Part shown: in pieces, positions 1-6,974 of the stretch
Layout: each line of letters starts with the position of its first letter
Numbering within the stretch: position 1 is the stretch's first letter
Origin: Bacteroidales bacterium UBA1223
Lineage (GTDB): Bacteria > Bacteroidota > Bacteroidia > Bacteroidales > P3
Direction: 5' to 3'
Length of the DNA: 19,966 nucleotides
Assembly (NCBI GenBank): GCA_002309155.1
Contig: DBXB01000027.1
Location: 14,433 to 34,398 of the forward strand
Notes under the pieces: generated by a model
The model's database searches: none
Told to the model about the DNA's origin: nothing
Seen by the model: only the letters and a program-made list of their open reading frames with translations
Program-made: the position numbers and the translations under genes

Positions 1-19
1 AAAGAGCCACTGGCTCTTT
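1..19 (+). terminator. Terminator hairpin of an upstream gene, at the window edge
   Basis: Positions 1-8 (AAAGAGCC) are the exact reverse complement of 12-19 (GGCTCTTT), with a three-base loop. The run TTTC ends the stem. This is the shape of an intrinsic terminator for a gene lying before the window. The left arm could extend beyond base 1, so the full stem is not visible. Confidence 0.6.
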
Positions 20-127
20 CTTCACCTCTTAAAAAAAATTAATAATCCTCCTCCTCAATAATAAAATCACCCTTTTTCTGTTTCGTACTATAGAAAAATA
101 TTGGAAAGAAATCTTGACCCGTGAATT

Positions 128-151
128 GTTGATATGTTGATACGTTGATAT
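128..151 (+). repeat. 8-bp tandem repeat, three copies
   Basis: Units start at 128, 136 and 144 and read GTTGATAT, GTTGATAC, GTTGATAT. The tract is non-coding and sits about 150 bp before the HtrA-like gene. It is one of several exact short-period arrays found in leaders across this window. Its complement contains ATATCAAC, a word that recurs upstream of the genes at 13710 and 17446. Confidence 0.75.
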
Positions 152-158
152 GATAGAT

Positions 159-176
159 GCCCACGGGGACGTGGGC
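159..176 (+). other. GC-rich hairpin in the HtrA-gene leader
   Basis: GCCCACG at 159-165 pairs perfectly with CGTGGGC at 170-176 across a GGGA loop. No T-run follows, so it is not a standard intrinsic terminator. It is a GC-rich island in an AT-rich leader, and the following GCGGAC word resembles the palindromic repeat found at 6184 and 18952. Confidence 0.5.
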
Positions 177-200
177 GGACCTGAGAATTGTATTGTCCTT

Positions 201-250
201 TAACTTCCCTTAACTTCCCTTAACTTCTCTTAACTCCCACTTTAACTCCA
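201..250 (+). repeat. 10-bp tandem repeat just upstream of the HtrA-like gene
   Basis: Units begin at 201, 211, 221, 231 and 241: TAACTTCCCT twice, then TAACTTCTCT, TAACTCCCAC and a diverged TTTAACTCCA. The period is exactly 10 bp and the sense strand is free of G throughout. The tract ends about 46 bp before the start codon at 297. The same decamer appears at 11773 in the sigma-factor leader, and a close variant at 17381. Confidence 0.8.
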
Positions 251-296
251 TTATCATTTTGCCTTCTTACTTTACCATTATATAAATTGAATAATT

Positions 297-1451
297 ATGA
301 GAAAGTTTTTTTTGACATTGGCGATAGCAAGCATGATGATTACGAGCGGTTGCACAGCCCAGACCAACGATCAGGGACGGCAGTCGCAAAGGATTGACTC
401 TCGTTCAGACAACGACAACGCAGCACTTCAGTCACGTCCCTCGCTGTTGAAGCAGACCGACTTTACTGATGTGGCGGCGGCAACGATAGATGCCGTTGTC
501 CATATTAAGACTGAGATGACCAAACTCACCCCCCTTTATCAGACCTTTTTCGGAATGATTATCGACAGGGGCGTGCAACGCAAGACCTACAACGCCTATG
601 GTTCGGGAGTCATAATCTCCTCCGACGGATATATTGTCACCAACAACCATGTGGTCCAGGACGCTGAGAAAGTGTCGGTCACTCTCAACAACAAGAGAGA
701 ACTTCCGGCACGTATTGTTGGCACCGACCCTGCCACTGACTTGGCGGTGCTCAAGATTAACGCAGAGCACTTGCAGTACATCCCTTTCGGTAATTCCGAC
801 TCGGCGAAGATTGGCGAGCCGGTGCTCGCCATCGGCAACCCTTTCAACCTCACGTCGACAGTCACCGCCGGCATTATCTCTGCCAAGGCAAGATACATGA
901 ATATTATCGAGAACCCCGGAGTGGAGAGCACTATCGAGTCGTTCATTCAGACCGATGCCGCTGTCAACAGCGGCAACTCGGGCGGAGCCCTCGTCAACGG
1001 CCGTGGTGAGCTGATAGGTATCAATACCGCCATTGCCAGCGGCAACGGCTATTATACAGGCTACAGCTTCGCCATCCCGTCGAACATAGCCCGAAAGGTG
1101 ACGGGCGACTTGCGACTCTATGGCGCTGTCCAGCGTGGCTATCTCGGCGTGAATGTCGTCGAGGTGACCAGTGAGTTGGCGTTGCGTCTTGGATTCGACG
1201 AACCTCACGGCATCCTCATCGCTCGGGTTATTCCCAACTGCGCCGCCGCCAAAGCCGGCATGAGGGAGGGGGATATCCTCCTTAATGTCAACGGCGTGGA
1301 GGTGAACTCCTATGCGTCGATGATGGAAGAGGTGGCGCTCTTCAATCCTGGCGACAAGGTGACGGTGGTGTACATCCGTGACGGCAAACTGTTGACCACG
1401 GAGCTGACACTGCTCAACTCGAAAGGCAATACACAGATTATTAAAGGCTGA
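297..1451 (+). CDS. HtrA/Deg-family serine protease, lipoprotein, single PDZ domain
   Basis: A 384-residue trypsin-like protease of the HtrA family (S1C), expected to degrade or sense misfolded envelope proteins. The N-terminus is a lipoprotein signal peptide with lipobox TSGC (Cys19). The catalytic triad is visible: His118 in TNNHVV, Asp148 in ATDLAVL and Ser228 in NSGNSGGAL. A PDZ domain occupies about 280-372 (GYLGV near its start, AAAKAGMREGDILL in the core). The protein stops soon after, at GNTQIIKG, where Bacteroidetes Deg proteins as I know them run on into a second PDZ. The architecture is therefore closer to DegS. It is probably tethered to a membrane by the lipid. The MATE gene follows after 14 bp, so they may be co-transcribed. 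Family assignment is certain; the exact role is not. Confidence 0.93.
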   Translation: MRKFFLTLAIASMMITSGCTAQTNDQGRQSQRIDSRSDNDNAALQSRPSLLKQTDFTDVAAATIDAVVHIKTEMTKLTPLYQTFFGMIIDRGVQRKTYNAYGSGVIISSDGYIVTNNHVVQDAEKVSVTLNNKRELPARIVGTDPATDLAVLKINAEHLQYIPFGNSDSAKIGEPVLAIGNPFNLTSTVTAGIISAKARYMNIIENPGVESTIESFIQTDAAVNSGNSGGALVNGRGELIGINTAIASGNGYYTGYSFAIPSNIARKVTGDLRLYGAVQRGYLGVNVVEVTSELALRLGFDEPHGILIARVIPNCAAAKAGMREGDILLNVNGVEVNSYASMMEEVALFNPGDKVTVVYIRDGKLLTTELTLLNSKGNTQIIKG

Positions 1452-1465
1452 AACCTCTACCGTAT

Positions 1466-2818
1466 TTGTCTCTAGACACTAAATATAGGGAAATGACCGA
1501 GACGCCGGTGCCACGATTGGTGATGCGCCTGGCGTTGCCGTCGATGGTGAGCATGGTGGTCACATCGTTCTACAACCTTGTCGACGCCGCCTTCATCGGT
1601 CATCTCTCCACCGAGGCGACCGCCGGCATCGGCATCTCGTTTGCCTATATGACATTTATACAGGCTGTCGGCTTCTTCTTCGGTCACGGTTCGGGCAACC
1701 ATATCTCCCGTGCTCTAGGAGCACGCAGGGTAGGGGAGGCCGGAGTGATGGCGTCGGTGGGATTCTTTACGCCACTCATCATAGGCATCATGGCTGCCGC
1801 AATCGGCTTGCCCTTACTGCCACAGCTAGTGCTTCTGTTGGGTGCAACCCCAGACGTGGTTCCCTACGCCTGTCAGTATCTGCGATATATCCTCATCGCG
1901 TCACCTTTCATGATGTCGGCGCTCACCCTCAACAATCAGCTGAGGTTGCAGGGCAACGCCCGTTTCGGCATGATAGGCATCGTGAGCGGAGCGATACTCA
2001 ATATTGTCCTCGACCCGCTGTTTATCTTTGTCCTCGACTTGGGAGTCACCGGAGCTTCGATGGCGACAGCCATTAGCCAGTTCCTGGCTTGGTGCCTGCT
2101 TCTGTGGGGTACTACGAGGAGCGAGTCGGTGCATATCTCCTTCGCCAATTTCCGCCCGTCGTGGTACTGCTACAAGGAGATTCTTGCCGGCGGACTTCCG
2201 TCGTTATGTCGGCAGACCTTCAACTGTCTTGCTGTGGTGCTACTCAACTATGCCGCCGCCAAGTATGCCCCTCGGGGTCAGGAGGCGTCGGCCGTCGCCG
2301 CCTTCACGGTGGTGTCGCGTACCACCATGTTCGCCTTCTCGCTGATACTGGGATTCATCCAAGGCTTCCAGCCTGTATGTGGCTACAACTATGGAGCTCA
2401 CATGTACCACAGGGTCCGACAGTCTTATCTCTTCGCCTATTCTATCTCTACAGCTATGATGACGGTGCTCGCCATTCTGGGCTTGTGTTTCGCCCCGCAG
2501 ATTATCGCCGTCTTCCGTGACGAGGATCCGCTGCTTATAGAGATTGGCACACGGGCGTTGAGATGGCAGTGCGCCGTCTTCCCGTTGGTGACGCTGTGCA
2601 CAGCCACCAATATGCTGTTCCAGAATATCCGTATGCCTATCCGGTCAACCCTGTTGTCAATAGGTCGCCAGGGACTGTTCTTCATCCCCGCAATACTGCT
2701 GCTTCCGCTCTTCTTAGGTCTTCATGGAGTGGAGATGGCACAGGCTGTCGCCGATGTCTGCACCTTCCTTATGTCGATCCCATTTGCGGTCTGGATTACC
2801 AAGCAACTGGGGAAATAA
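1466..2818 (+). CDS. MATE-family multidrug/organic cation efflux transporter
   Basis: A roughly 450-residue, very hydrophobic protein with the two-times-six helix pattern of MATE exporters, which expel drugs or metabolites in exchange for Na+ or H+. The opening KYREMTETPVPRLVMRLALP followed by FYNLVDAAFIG is typical of the family, and Asp40 in the first helix matches the cation-site acid of NorM-type members. I place the start at the TTG at 1466 because KYREMTETP belongs to the conserved N-terminus; the in-frame ATG at 1493 would remove part of it. The gene lies 14 bp after the protease. Its stop codon falls inside a direct repeat that also marks the end of aguA. The substrate cannot be read from sequence. 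Confidence 0.92.
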   Translation: MSLDTKYREMTETPVPRLVMRLALPSMVSMVVTSFYNLVDAAFIGHLSTEATAGIGISFAYMTFIQAVGFFFGHGSGNHISRALGARRVGEAGVMASVGFFTPLIIGIMAAAIGLPLLPQLVLLLGATPDVVPYACQYLRYILIASPFMMSALTLNNQLRLQGNARFGMIGIVSGAILNIVLDPLFIFVLDLGVTGASMATAISQFLAWCLLLWGTTRSESVHISFANFRPSWYCYKEILAGGLPSLCRQTFNCLAVVLLNYAAAKYAPRGQEASAVAAFTVVSRTTMFAFSLILGFIQGFQPVCGYNYGAHMYHRVRQSYLFAYSISTAMMTVLAILGLCFAPQIIAVFRDEDPLLIEIGTRALRWQCAVFPLVTLCTATNMLFQNIRMPIRSTLLSIGRQGLFFIPAILLLPLFLGLHGVEMAQAVADVCTFLMSIPFAVWITKQLGK

Positions 2819-2837
2819 ACTATACTGGCATCTGCTG
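2814..2837 (+). repeat. Left copy of a 24-bp direct repeat bracketing the EamA gene (duplicated aguA 3' end)
   Basis: This stretch matches 4044-4067 at 22 of 24 positions; the core at 2818-2837 reads AACTATACYGGCATCTGCTG. The other copy is the 3' end of aguA. Read on the minus strand, this copy also spells QQMPV followed by TAG, exactly the last residues and stop of aguA, but it has no aguA reading frame in front of it. It includes the stop codon of the MATE gene. Confidence 0.8.
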
Positions 2838-2868
2838 ATAGTCAACAATAATGATATTTCCAATATAG

Positions 2869-3867
2869 ATGTTCGGCGAGATTCTTTCGATATTTGTGGC
2901 ATTTTCATGGACCGTTACCGCTCTCTTTGCCGAGGTGGGATCCAAGCGCATGGGTTCGCTTCCTTTCAATGCTGTGAGGATGACGATGTCGCTGATCTGC
3001 CTTGCTTTGGCACTGTGGCTCACTATGGGGGCTCCCTATCCCCGATATGCCGACGGGCAGACCTGGCTCTGGCTACTGCTTTCGGGACTGGTGGGCTACG
3101 TCATAGGCGACTACTGCCTCATGAAGGGCTATATCATAATTGGGTCGCGTTTCGGACAGCTGTTCATGACACTTTCGGCGCCTACCGCCGCTCTGTTGGG
3201 ACGCCTCTTCATGGGCGAGCAGATGAAGCCTATGGCCATTGTTGGTATGGTGGTAACCCTGTCGGGCATCGCAATGTCGGTGCTCGCCAAGGACGATGAC
3301 ACCGGTACTCATGGCGAGAACCGTAATACCGCCCATATCCACCTCAAGCTGTCGCGGCGAGGTGTCTTCTATGCTGTGATGGCAGGTGTTTGTCAAGGTG
3401 CAGGTCTCGTGCTCAGTAAAATCGGGCTCAACTACTACGATGTCTCGCTCGCCGCCTGCGGTATTGACCTTGCCGCAGTGCCGTCGGGGGCGCTACTGCC
3501 TGTGCCTCTGCGGATGAGTATCCCTTTCGCTTCCACCATGATCCGAGGCATTATGGGTTTGTGCGGATTCTTGCTCTTGCTTCTGATCTTTTCTAAGGAC
3601 GGCATCGGACAGTTGCGGCGCTCTTTGGGCGACCGTCGCGCTATGCGTAGCGCCTTCCTCTCCATGCTTTTCGGTCCTTTTATCGGTGTCAGTCTCTCGT
3701 TGATGGCTACGCAATACACCTCTACGGGTATCGCTCAGACACTCTTTGCTCTCACTCCCGTCATCATCATACTCCCCTCGGTCCTGCTCTTTCATCAGAA
3801 GGTCACCTTCCGTGAGATTCTCGGCGCCTGCATAAGCGTAGCCGGTGCCAGCCTATTCTTTATTTAG
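2869..3867 (+). CDS. EamA-domain (drug/metabolite transporter superfamily) permease
   Basis: A 332-residue membrane protein with two EamA repeats, about residues 1-137 and 165-332, giving roughly ten helices. Each repeat ends in the expected way: SAPTAALLGRLFMGEQM in the first, ALTPVIIILPSVLLFHQKVTF in the second. A hydrophilic loop containing DDDTGTHGENRN separates them. Members export or import amino acids, nucleotide sugars or other metabolites; the substrate here is unknown. The ATG at 2869 is followed immediately by the first helix. The gene sits 50 bp after the MATE gene and is convergent with aguA. It lies between two copies of a 24-bp direct repeat, which suggests it was inserted as a single gene. 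Confidence 0.9.
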   Translation: MFGEILSIFVAFSWTVTALFAEVGSKRMGSLPFNAVRMTMSLICLALALWLTMGAPYPRYADGQTWLWLLLSGLVGYVIGDYCLMKGYIIIGSRFGQLFMTLSAPTAALLGRLFMGEQMKPMAIVGMVVTLSGIAMSVLAKDDDTGTHGENRNTAHIHLKLSRRGVFYAVMAGVCQGAGLVLSKIGLNYYDVSLAACGIDLAAVPSGALLPVPLRMSIPFASTMIRGIMGLCGFLLLLLIFSKDGIGQLRRSLGDRRAMRSAFLSMLFGPFIGVSLSLMATQYTSTGIAQTLFALTPVIIILPSVLLFHQKVTFREILGACISVAGASLFFI

Positions 3868-4000
3868 GATTGATAGGCTGTAAGCGATTAGATGATGGTC
3901 GTCCTACGGACTCAAAATCTACCGAAAATCTTATTAAAAATCATTCAACCATACAAAGTAAATATTCGTATGATTCGTGAGATTATTCGCTAATTACTCG

Positions 4001-4027
4001 TTGCGTCGGATTTGTAATCCGACGCAA
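4001..4027 (+). terminator. Perfect 12-bp hairpin between convergent genes
   Basis: TTGCGTCGGATT (4001-4012) and AATCCGACGCAA (4016-4027) are perfectly complementary around a TGT loop. It lies between the 3' ends of the EamA gene and aguA and would form in RNA from either strand. Neither direction shows a clear U-run after the stem, so termination is only the likeliest role. Its right arm merges into a 16-bp sequence, GCAAAATAATATTATA, that recurs at 8888. The rest of the 182-bp spacer is AT-rich, with imperfect ATTCGT words at about 3965-4000 and no gene. Confidence 0.45.
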
Positions 4028-4043
4028 AATAATATTATACCTT

Positions 4044-4067
4044 AATCAACTATACCGGCATCTGCTG
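4044..4067 (+). repeat. Right copy of the 24-bp direct repeat (true aguA 3' end)
   Basis: This copy overlaps the last five codons and stop of aguA (QQMPV*, minus strand). It matches 2814-2837 at 22 of 24 positions in the same orientation. The distance between equivalent positions is 1,230 bp, which encloses the EamA gene and the 4001 hairpin. Confidence 0.8.
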
Positions 4068-5093
4068 GCTCAGGCAGTGGAAACTGCCGAGACCCCAGAT
4101 GATGTCGGTGCTGTCGATACCTACAATCTCACGTGTGGGGAAGGTCTCTTCGAGAATATAGGCGGCGCGTGTGTCGTTGTCGCACTTGTATGTGGGGAAT
4201 ATCACCAGTCCGTTGCAGATATAGAAATTGGCGTAGCTTGCCGGCAGACGCTGCTCTTCCCATATCACTGGCGACGGCATGGGCAGTTCAACAATGGAGG
4301 GTTGCTTGCCATTTGCCAGCCGGCATTTCTTCAGAGTTTTCAGATTCTGTTGCAGAGGCTCATAGTTCTCGTCGTTGCGGTTCTCCTCCACGGCGGTGAT
4401 GATGACCTCCTCGTCGGCGAAGCGGCAGATGTCGTCGACATGGCCGTCGGTGTCATCACCCACGATGCCATCGCCAAGCCAGATGATATTGTCCACACCG
4501 TAGTAAGCGCGGAGATGTTCCTCAATCTGCTCTTTGTTCAGTCCCGGGTTGCGGTTGGGGTTGAGCAGGCACGATGTGGTGGTTAGGAGGTCACCCTTCC
4601 CGTTCACGTCGATAGAGCCACCCTCCATGACGATATGAGGCTCAAACATGGTCATTCCAAAGTGGTTGGCTATATGTGCCGGAATCTGTGTGTCAAGCTC
4701 GTAGGGATATTTGCCACCCCATGCGTTGTGGTTCCAATTCACCAGAGCTCTCATCCCCGGATTTTTGTGGTTGAGCAGGAATGCGGGACCGTGATCCCTA
4801 CACCAGGCGTCGTTGGTGGGGAATCGGTGAAACTCCACATTGACCATAAATGCGCCCAGTTCTTTCAGGGCGTTGCTTACATGGAGCTCCATGGCTTCGT
4901 CCTCGACATTGATATGGACGGTCTCGACCTCGGTGAGAGTCTTGATGAACAGGTTGTATGACGGGAAGATTGTCTCTATTTTCCCCGGCCAGGAATCTTC
5001 GTTGTGGGGATAGCTGAGCCATGTTGCCTCATGTCTCTCCCATTCCGCCGGCATGTAGAAACCTCGTTCTTTAGGTGAGGGGGTGATGATCAT
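4050..5093 (-). CDS. aguA: Agmatine deiminase
   Basis: Hydrolyses agmatine to N-carbamoylputrescine and ammonia, the second step of the arginine decarboxylase route to putrescine. The 347-residue length and motifs fit the peptidylarginine-deiminase-like fold: PAEWERHEATWLSYPH at the start, NDAWCRDHGP at 94-103, MEGGSIDVNG from 156 (Glu157), GDDTDGHVDD at 212-221 (His218), and the C-terminal GSFHCLSQQMP with nucleophile Cys340. All expected catalytic residues are present. It follows aguB by 31 bp on the same strand, so the two very probably form one transcript. The enzyme is cytoplasmic. No arginine decarboxylase gene is in view, so agmatine must come from elsewhere in the genome or from outside the cell. 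Confidence 0.96.
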   Translation of the reverse strand: MIITPSPKERGFYMPAEWERHEATWLSYPHNEDSWPGKIETIFPSYNLFIKTLTEVETVHINVEDEAMELHVSNALKELGAFMVNVEFHRFPTNDAWCRDHGPAFLLNHKNPGMRALVNWNHNAWGGKYPYELDTQIPAHIANHFGMTMFEPHIVMEGGSIDVNGKGDLLTTTSCLLNPNRNPGLNKEQIEEHLRAYYGVDNIIWLGDGIVGDDTDGHVDDICRFADEEVIITAVEENRNDENYEPLQQNLKTLKKCRLANGKQPSIVELPMPSPVIWEEQRLPASYANFYICNGLVIFPTYKCDNDTRAAYILEETFPTREIVGIDSTDIIWGLGSFHCLSQQMPV

Positions 5094-5124
5094 CGTGTTG
5101 AAGTTGTTTTGAGAAGTTTTACAA

Positions 5125-6000
5125 TCAGTCGATAAATCTGTTGAGGATAGGCTCGTAGCTGTCTATCCTTCTGTCGCGTAGGTAGGGCCAGTGACGGCGA
5201 TAGCGGTCGCTGTCGCCGAGGTCGATGGTCTCTATATGTGTGCATTCTTCAAGGTGAGGTGCCTGCCATAAGACACGTCCGAAAGCGTTGGTCACGAACG
5301 AACCGCCCCAGAACTGCATGTTGCCCTCGACACCGGTGCGGTTCACGCTTATCACAGGGATGCCGTTAGCCACGGCGTGACTGCGTTGGATTGTCTGCCA
5401 AGCCTGGTATTGTTCGTCGTTGGTTGCCTCGTCCTGGTTCATGGACCAGCCTATCGCAGTGGGGAAGAAGAGCATCTCGGCGCCTTTCAGGGCAGTGATT
5501 CTGGCGGCTTCGGGATACCATTGGTCCCAACATATCAATACCCCGATGCGGGCGAAACGGGTGTTGAAGACTTTATAGCCCAAGTCGCCCGGGGTGAAGT
5601 AGAATTTCTCGTAATATCCAGGGTCGTCGGGGATGTGCATCTTGCGGTATTTCCCCAGATACGAGCCGTCGGCGTCGATAACAGCGGTGGTATTGTGGTA
5701 TAAGCCTTCGGCTCTTTTCTCAAACATTGAGCAGATGATGACAACGCCCAGTTCCCGCGCCAGCTCCATGAAATGCTGTGTGGTGGGCCCGTCGGGAATG
5801 CTTTCGGCATAGCGGAAATTGTGGTAGTCCTCCACATCGCAGAAATAGAGCGAGGCGAAGAGTTCCTGCAGACAGATGATTTGGGCGCCTTCGGCGGCAA
5901 GTTGTCTGACCTTCTCCGTGTAGCGGGCTATGTTCTGCTCTTTGTCTGACTGGCAGCTCAGCTGCACCAGTCCGATGTTTACGTTGTGTGACTTTGTCAT
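5125..6000 (-). CDS. aguB: N-carbamoylputrescine amidase
   Basis: A 291-residue carbon-nitrogen hydrolase (nitrilase superfamily) that converts N-carbamoylputrescine to putrescine, CO2 and ammonia. The catalytic triad is visible: Glu46 in CLQELF, Lys120 in KYRKMHIPDDP and Cys157 in LICWDQWYPEAAR. The KMHIPDDPGYYEKFYFTPGD segment and the C-terminal DRRIDSYEPI are typical of AguB rather than of beta-ureidopropionase or general amidases. It is the first gene of the aguB-aguA pair. Upstream on the minus strand, a TAnnTTTG-type box (TAATTTTG, complement of 6037-6044) could be its -7 element, but I see no convincing -33 box. A large inverted repeat covers the same leader. Confidence 0.95.
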   Translation of the reverse strand: MTKSHNVNIGLVQLSCQSDKEQNIARYTEKVRQLAAEGAQIICLQELFASLYFCDVEDYHNFRYAESIPDGPTTQHFMELARELGVVIICSMFEKRAEGLYHNTTAVIDADGSYLGKYRKMHIPDDPGYYEKFYFTPGDLGYKVFNTRFARIGVLICWDQWYPEAARITALKGAEMLFFPTAIGWSMNQDEATNDEQYQAWQTIQRSHAVANGIPVISVNRTGVEGNMQFWGGSFVTNAFGRVLWQAPHLEECTHIETIDLGDSDRYRRHWPYLRDRRIDSYEPILNRFID

Positions 6001-6024
6001 TTTTAGAAACTGTTTGGTTTATTT

Positions 6025-6135
6025 GGTCGCTTCGCTCAAAATTATTGAAAAATTAAAATCAAAATTTATGAAAAATAATTTTTTTACAATTTTCTAATTT
6101 GATTTTTTGGGGATTTTGAGCCATTTATGGCGACC
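6025..6135. repeat. 111-bp interrupted inverted repeat, AT-rich, upstream of aguB
   Basis: The ends GGTCGC (6025-6030) and GCGACC (6130-6135) are complementary. Inside them CTCAAAAT (6035-6042) pairs with ATTTTGAG (6113-6120), and AAAATCAAA (6055-6063) with TTTGATTTT (6098-6106). The core is almost pure A/T and has no reading frame. TTT flanks the element on both sides. The structure looks like a small MITE-like element or a very long AT-rich cruciform; it lies in the leader of aguB. Confidence 0.5.
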
Positions 6136-6183
6136 TTTAATCAGAATCTTGAATTCAAAACAATTTTTTAGTTGTTGTTGTTA

Positions 6184-6205
6184 GGAACGCGGACGGCTCG
6201 TCCGC
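6184..6205 (+). repeat. Single copy of the GCGGACGGCTCGTCCGC palindrome repeat
   Basis: GGAACGCGGACGGCTCGTCCGC occupies 6184-6205. It contains a perfect 7-bp stem (GCGGACG and CGTCCGC) around GCT. The same 22 bases occur at 18952 and 19011, with a one-base variant at 18981. Here it sits 22 bp beyond the 3' end of the SUMF1-like gene (which reads leftward), so it would lie at the end of that transcript. Confidence 0.8.
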
Positions 6206-6226
6206 AAATAGGTATGATGGGGTTTG

Positions 6227-6955
6227 TTATTGTCTGCTTACTCTCTCTCCGTAGCTGTTGAACCACAGCGGTTGTGGCATTACTAGTCGGAATCCTGTCG
6301 CTTCTGGCGGAGTGGTAGTCGAAACCATGGTTCCCTTCTCATCGAGGTAGCTGCCTCCCATGAAGACCACCCCGTCGACAGAGGTTGCCACTTCAGCGGC
6401 GTTGCCAGCCATATCGAAGAGCGACTGCTCGTTGGCTATGAGTTTGCCAATGGGATGCAGTCTGCCACCGCTGTTCTGCCTGTTCCATGATACGACGTTG
6501 GCGTTGTTGCCTCCAGCATAGGTGTAGTTCTCGCTGAAGAGTCCGCCATAGTAGGCGAAGAGCCACTCATTCACCGTGGGCAGTCTCCATTCCTGGTGGC
6601 ACGAGAGTAATATCTCGTGGCATAACGAGTCGATCTGAGTTTTGGTGACTCCCGTCACAGGACATTCGGGATTCCTCCTGTTGTAGGGCGTGGGGTCGTA
6701 GTGCATGTACCAGTGCCACAGGTCTTGAGTCACCTCCTGGCACATCATCCAGTATCCGTCTACGAGCCATATTATTCCCATGGTCTCCGTCGTGTCGACC
6801 TTCAACGTGTCGCCCGTGCAAATCCAATGCGACGGATAGATCCGCTGACGACTCTCCAGTCCCCATTCCTGTTCGTTGAGACAGGCGGGTTGGGCGCCGC
6901 AGAGAATAGCCACGGACAGCAGGATGATGAAGGTTAGTACATGACAGAAATACAT
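6227..6955 (-). CDS. Small secreted SUMF1/formylglycine-generating-like domain protein, probably non-catalytic
   Basis: I place the start at 6955 (ATG), which gives 242 residues opening with a signal peptide (cleavage likely after CGA, about residue 21). An upstream in-frame start at 7018 would overlap sppA and put 21 extra residues before the signal peptide. Residues about 58-227 carry the FGE-sulfatase fold: GYWMMCQEVTQDLW, EWRLPTVNEWLFAYYGG, GGRLHPIGK, LFDMAGNAAEV, VVFMGGSY, ATGFRLVM. The C-terminal cysteine pair used by genuine formylglycine-generating enzymes is absent, so a structural or binding role, as in GldJ/GldK-type proteins, is more likely than catalysis. The gene begins 19 bp after sppA and is probably co-transcribed with it. 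Function unknown. Confidence 0.8.
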   Translation of the reverse strand: MYFCHVLTFIILLSVAILCGAQPACLNEQEWGLESRQRIYPSHWICTGDTLKVDTTETMGIIWLVDGYWMMCQEVTQDLWHWYMHYDPTPYNRRNPECPVTGVTKTQIDSLCHEILLSCHQEWRLPTVNEWLFAYYGGLFSENYTYAGGNNANVVSWNRQNSGGRLHPIGKLIANEQSLFDMAGNAAEVATSVDGVVFMGGSYLDEKGTMVSTTTPPEATGFRLVMPQPLWFNSYGERVSRQ

Positions 6956-6974
6956 GGTGTCGATGTGGATGGTG

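Noticed and set aside
281..289. TATAAATTG as a -7 box for the HtrA-like gene, with TTTG at 258-261
   Set aside because: The box does not fit TAnnTTTG and would place the transcription start almost on the start codon, so I do not call a promoter here.
432..1208. A 258-codon minus-strand frame inside the HtrA-like gene
   Set aside because: It is antisense to the catalytic domain with its complete triad, and the translation has no recognisable motif.
2724..3299. A 191-codon plus-strand frame spanning the MATE-EamA junction
   Set aside because: It overlaps two clear transporter genes out of frame, and its product has no membrane pattern or known motif.
2814..4067. Insertion sequence around the EamA gene
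   Set aside because: The flanking repeats are direct, not inverted, and no transposase or integrase is encoded between them. I report it as a possible gene insertion rather than as a mobile element.
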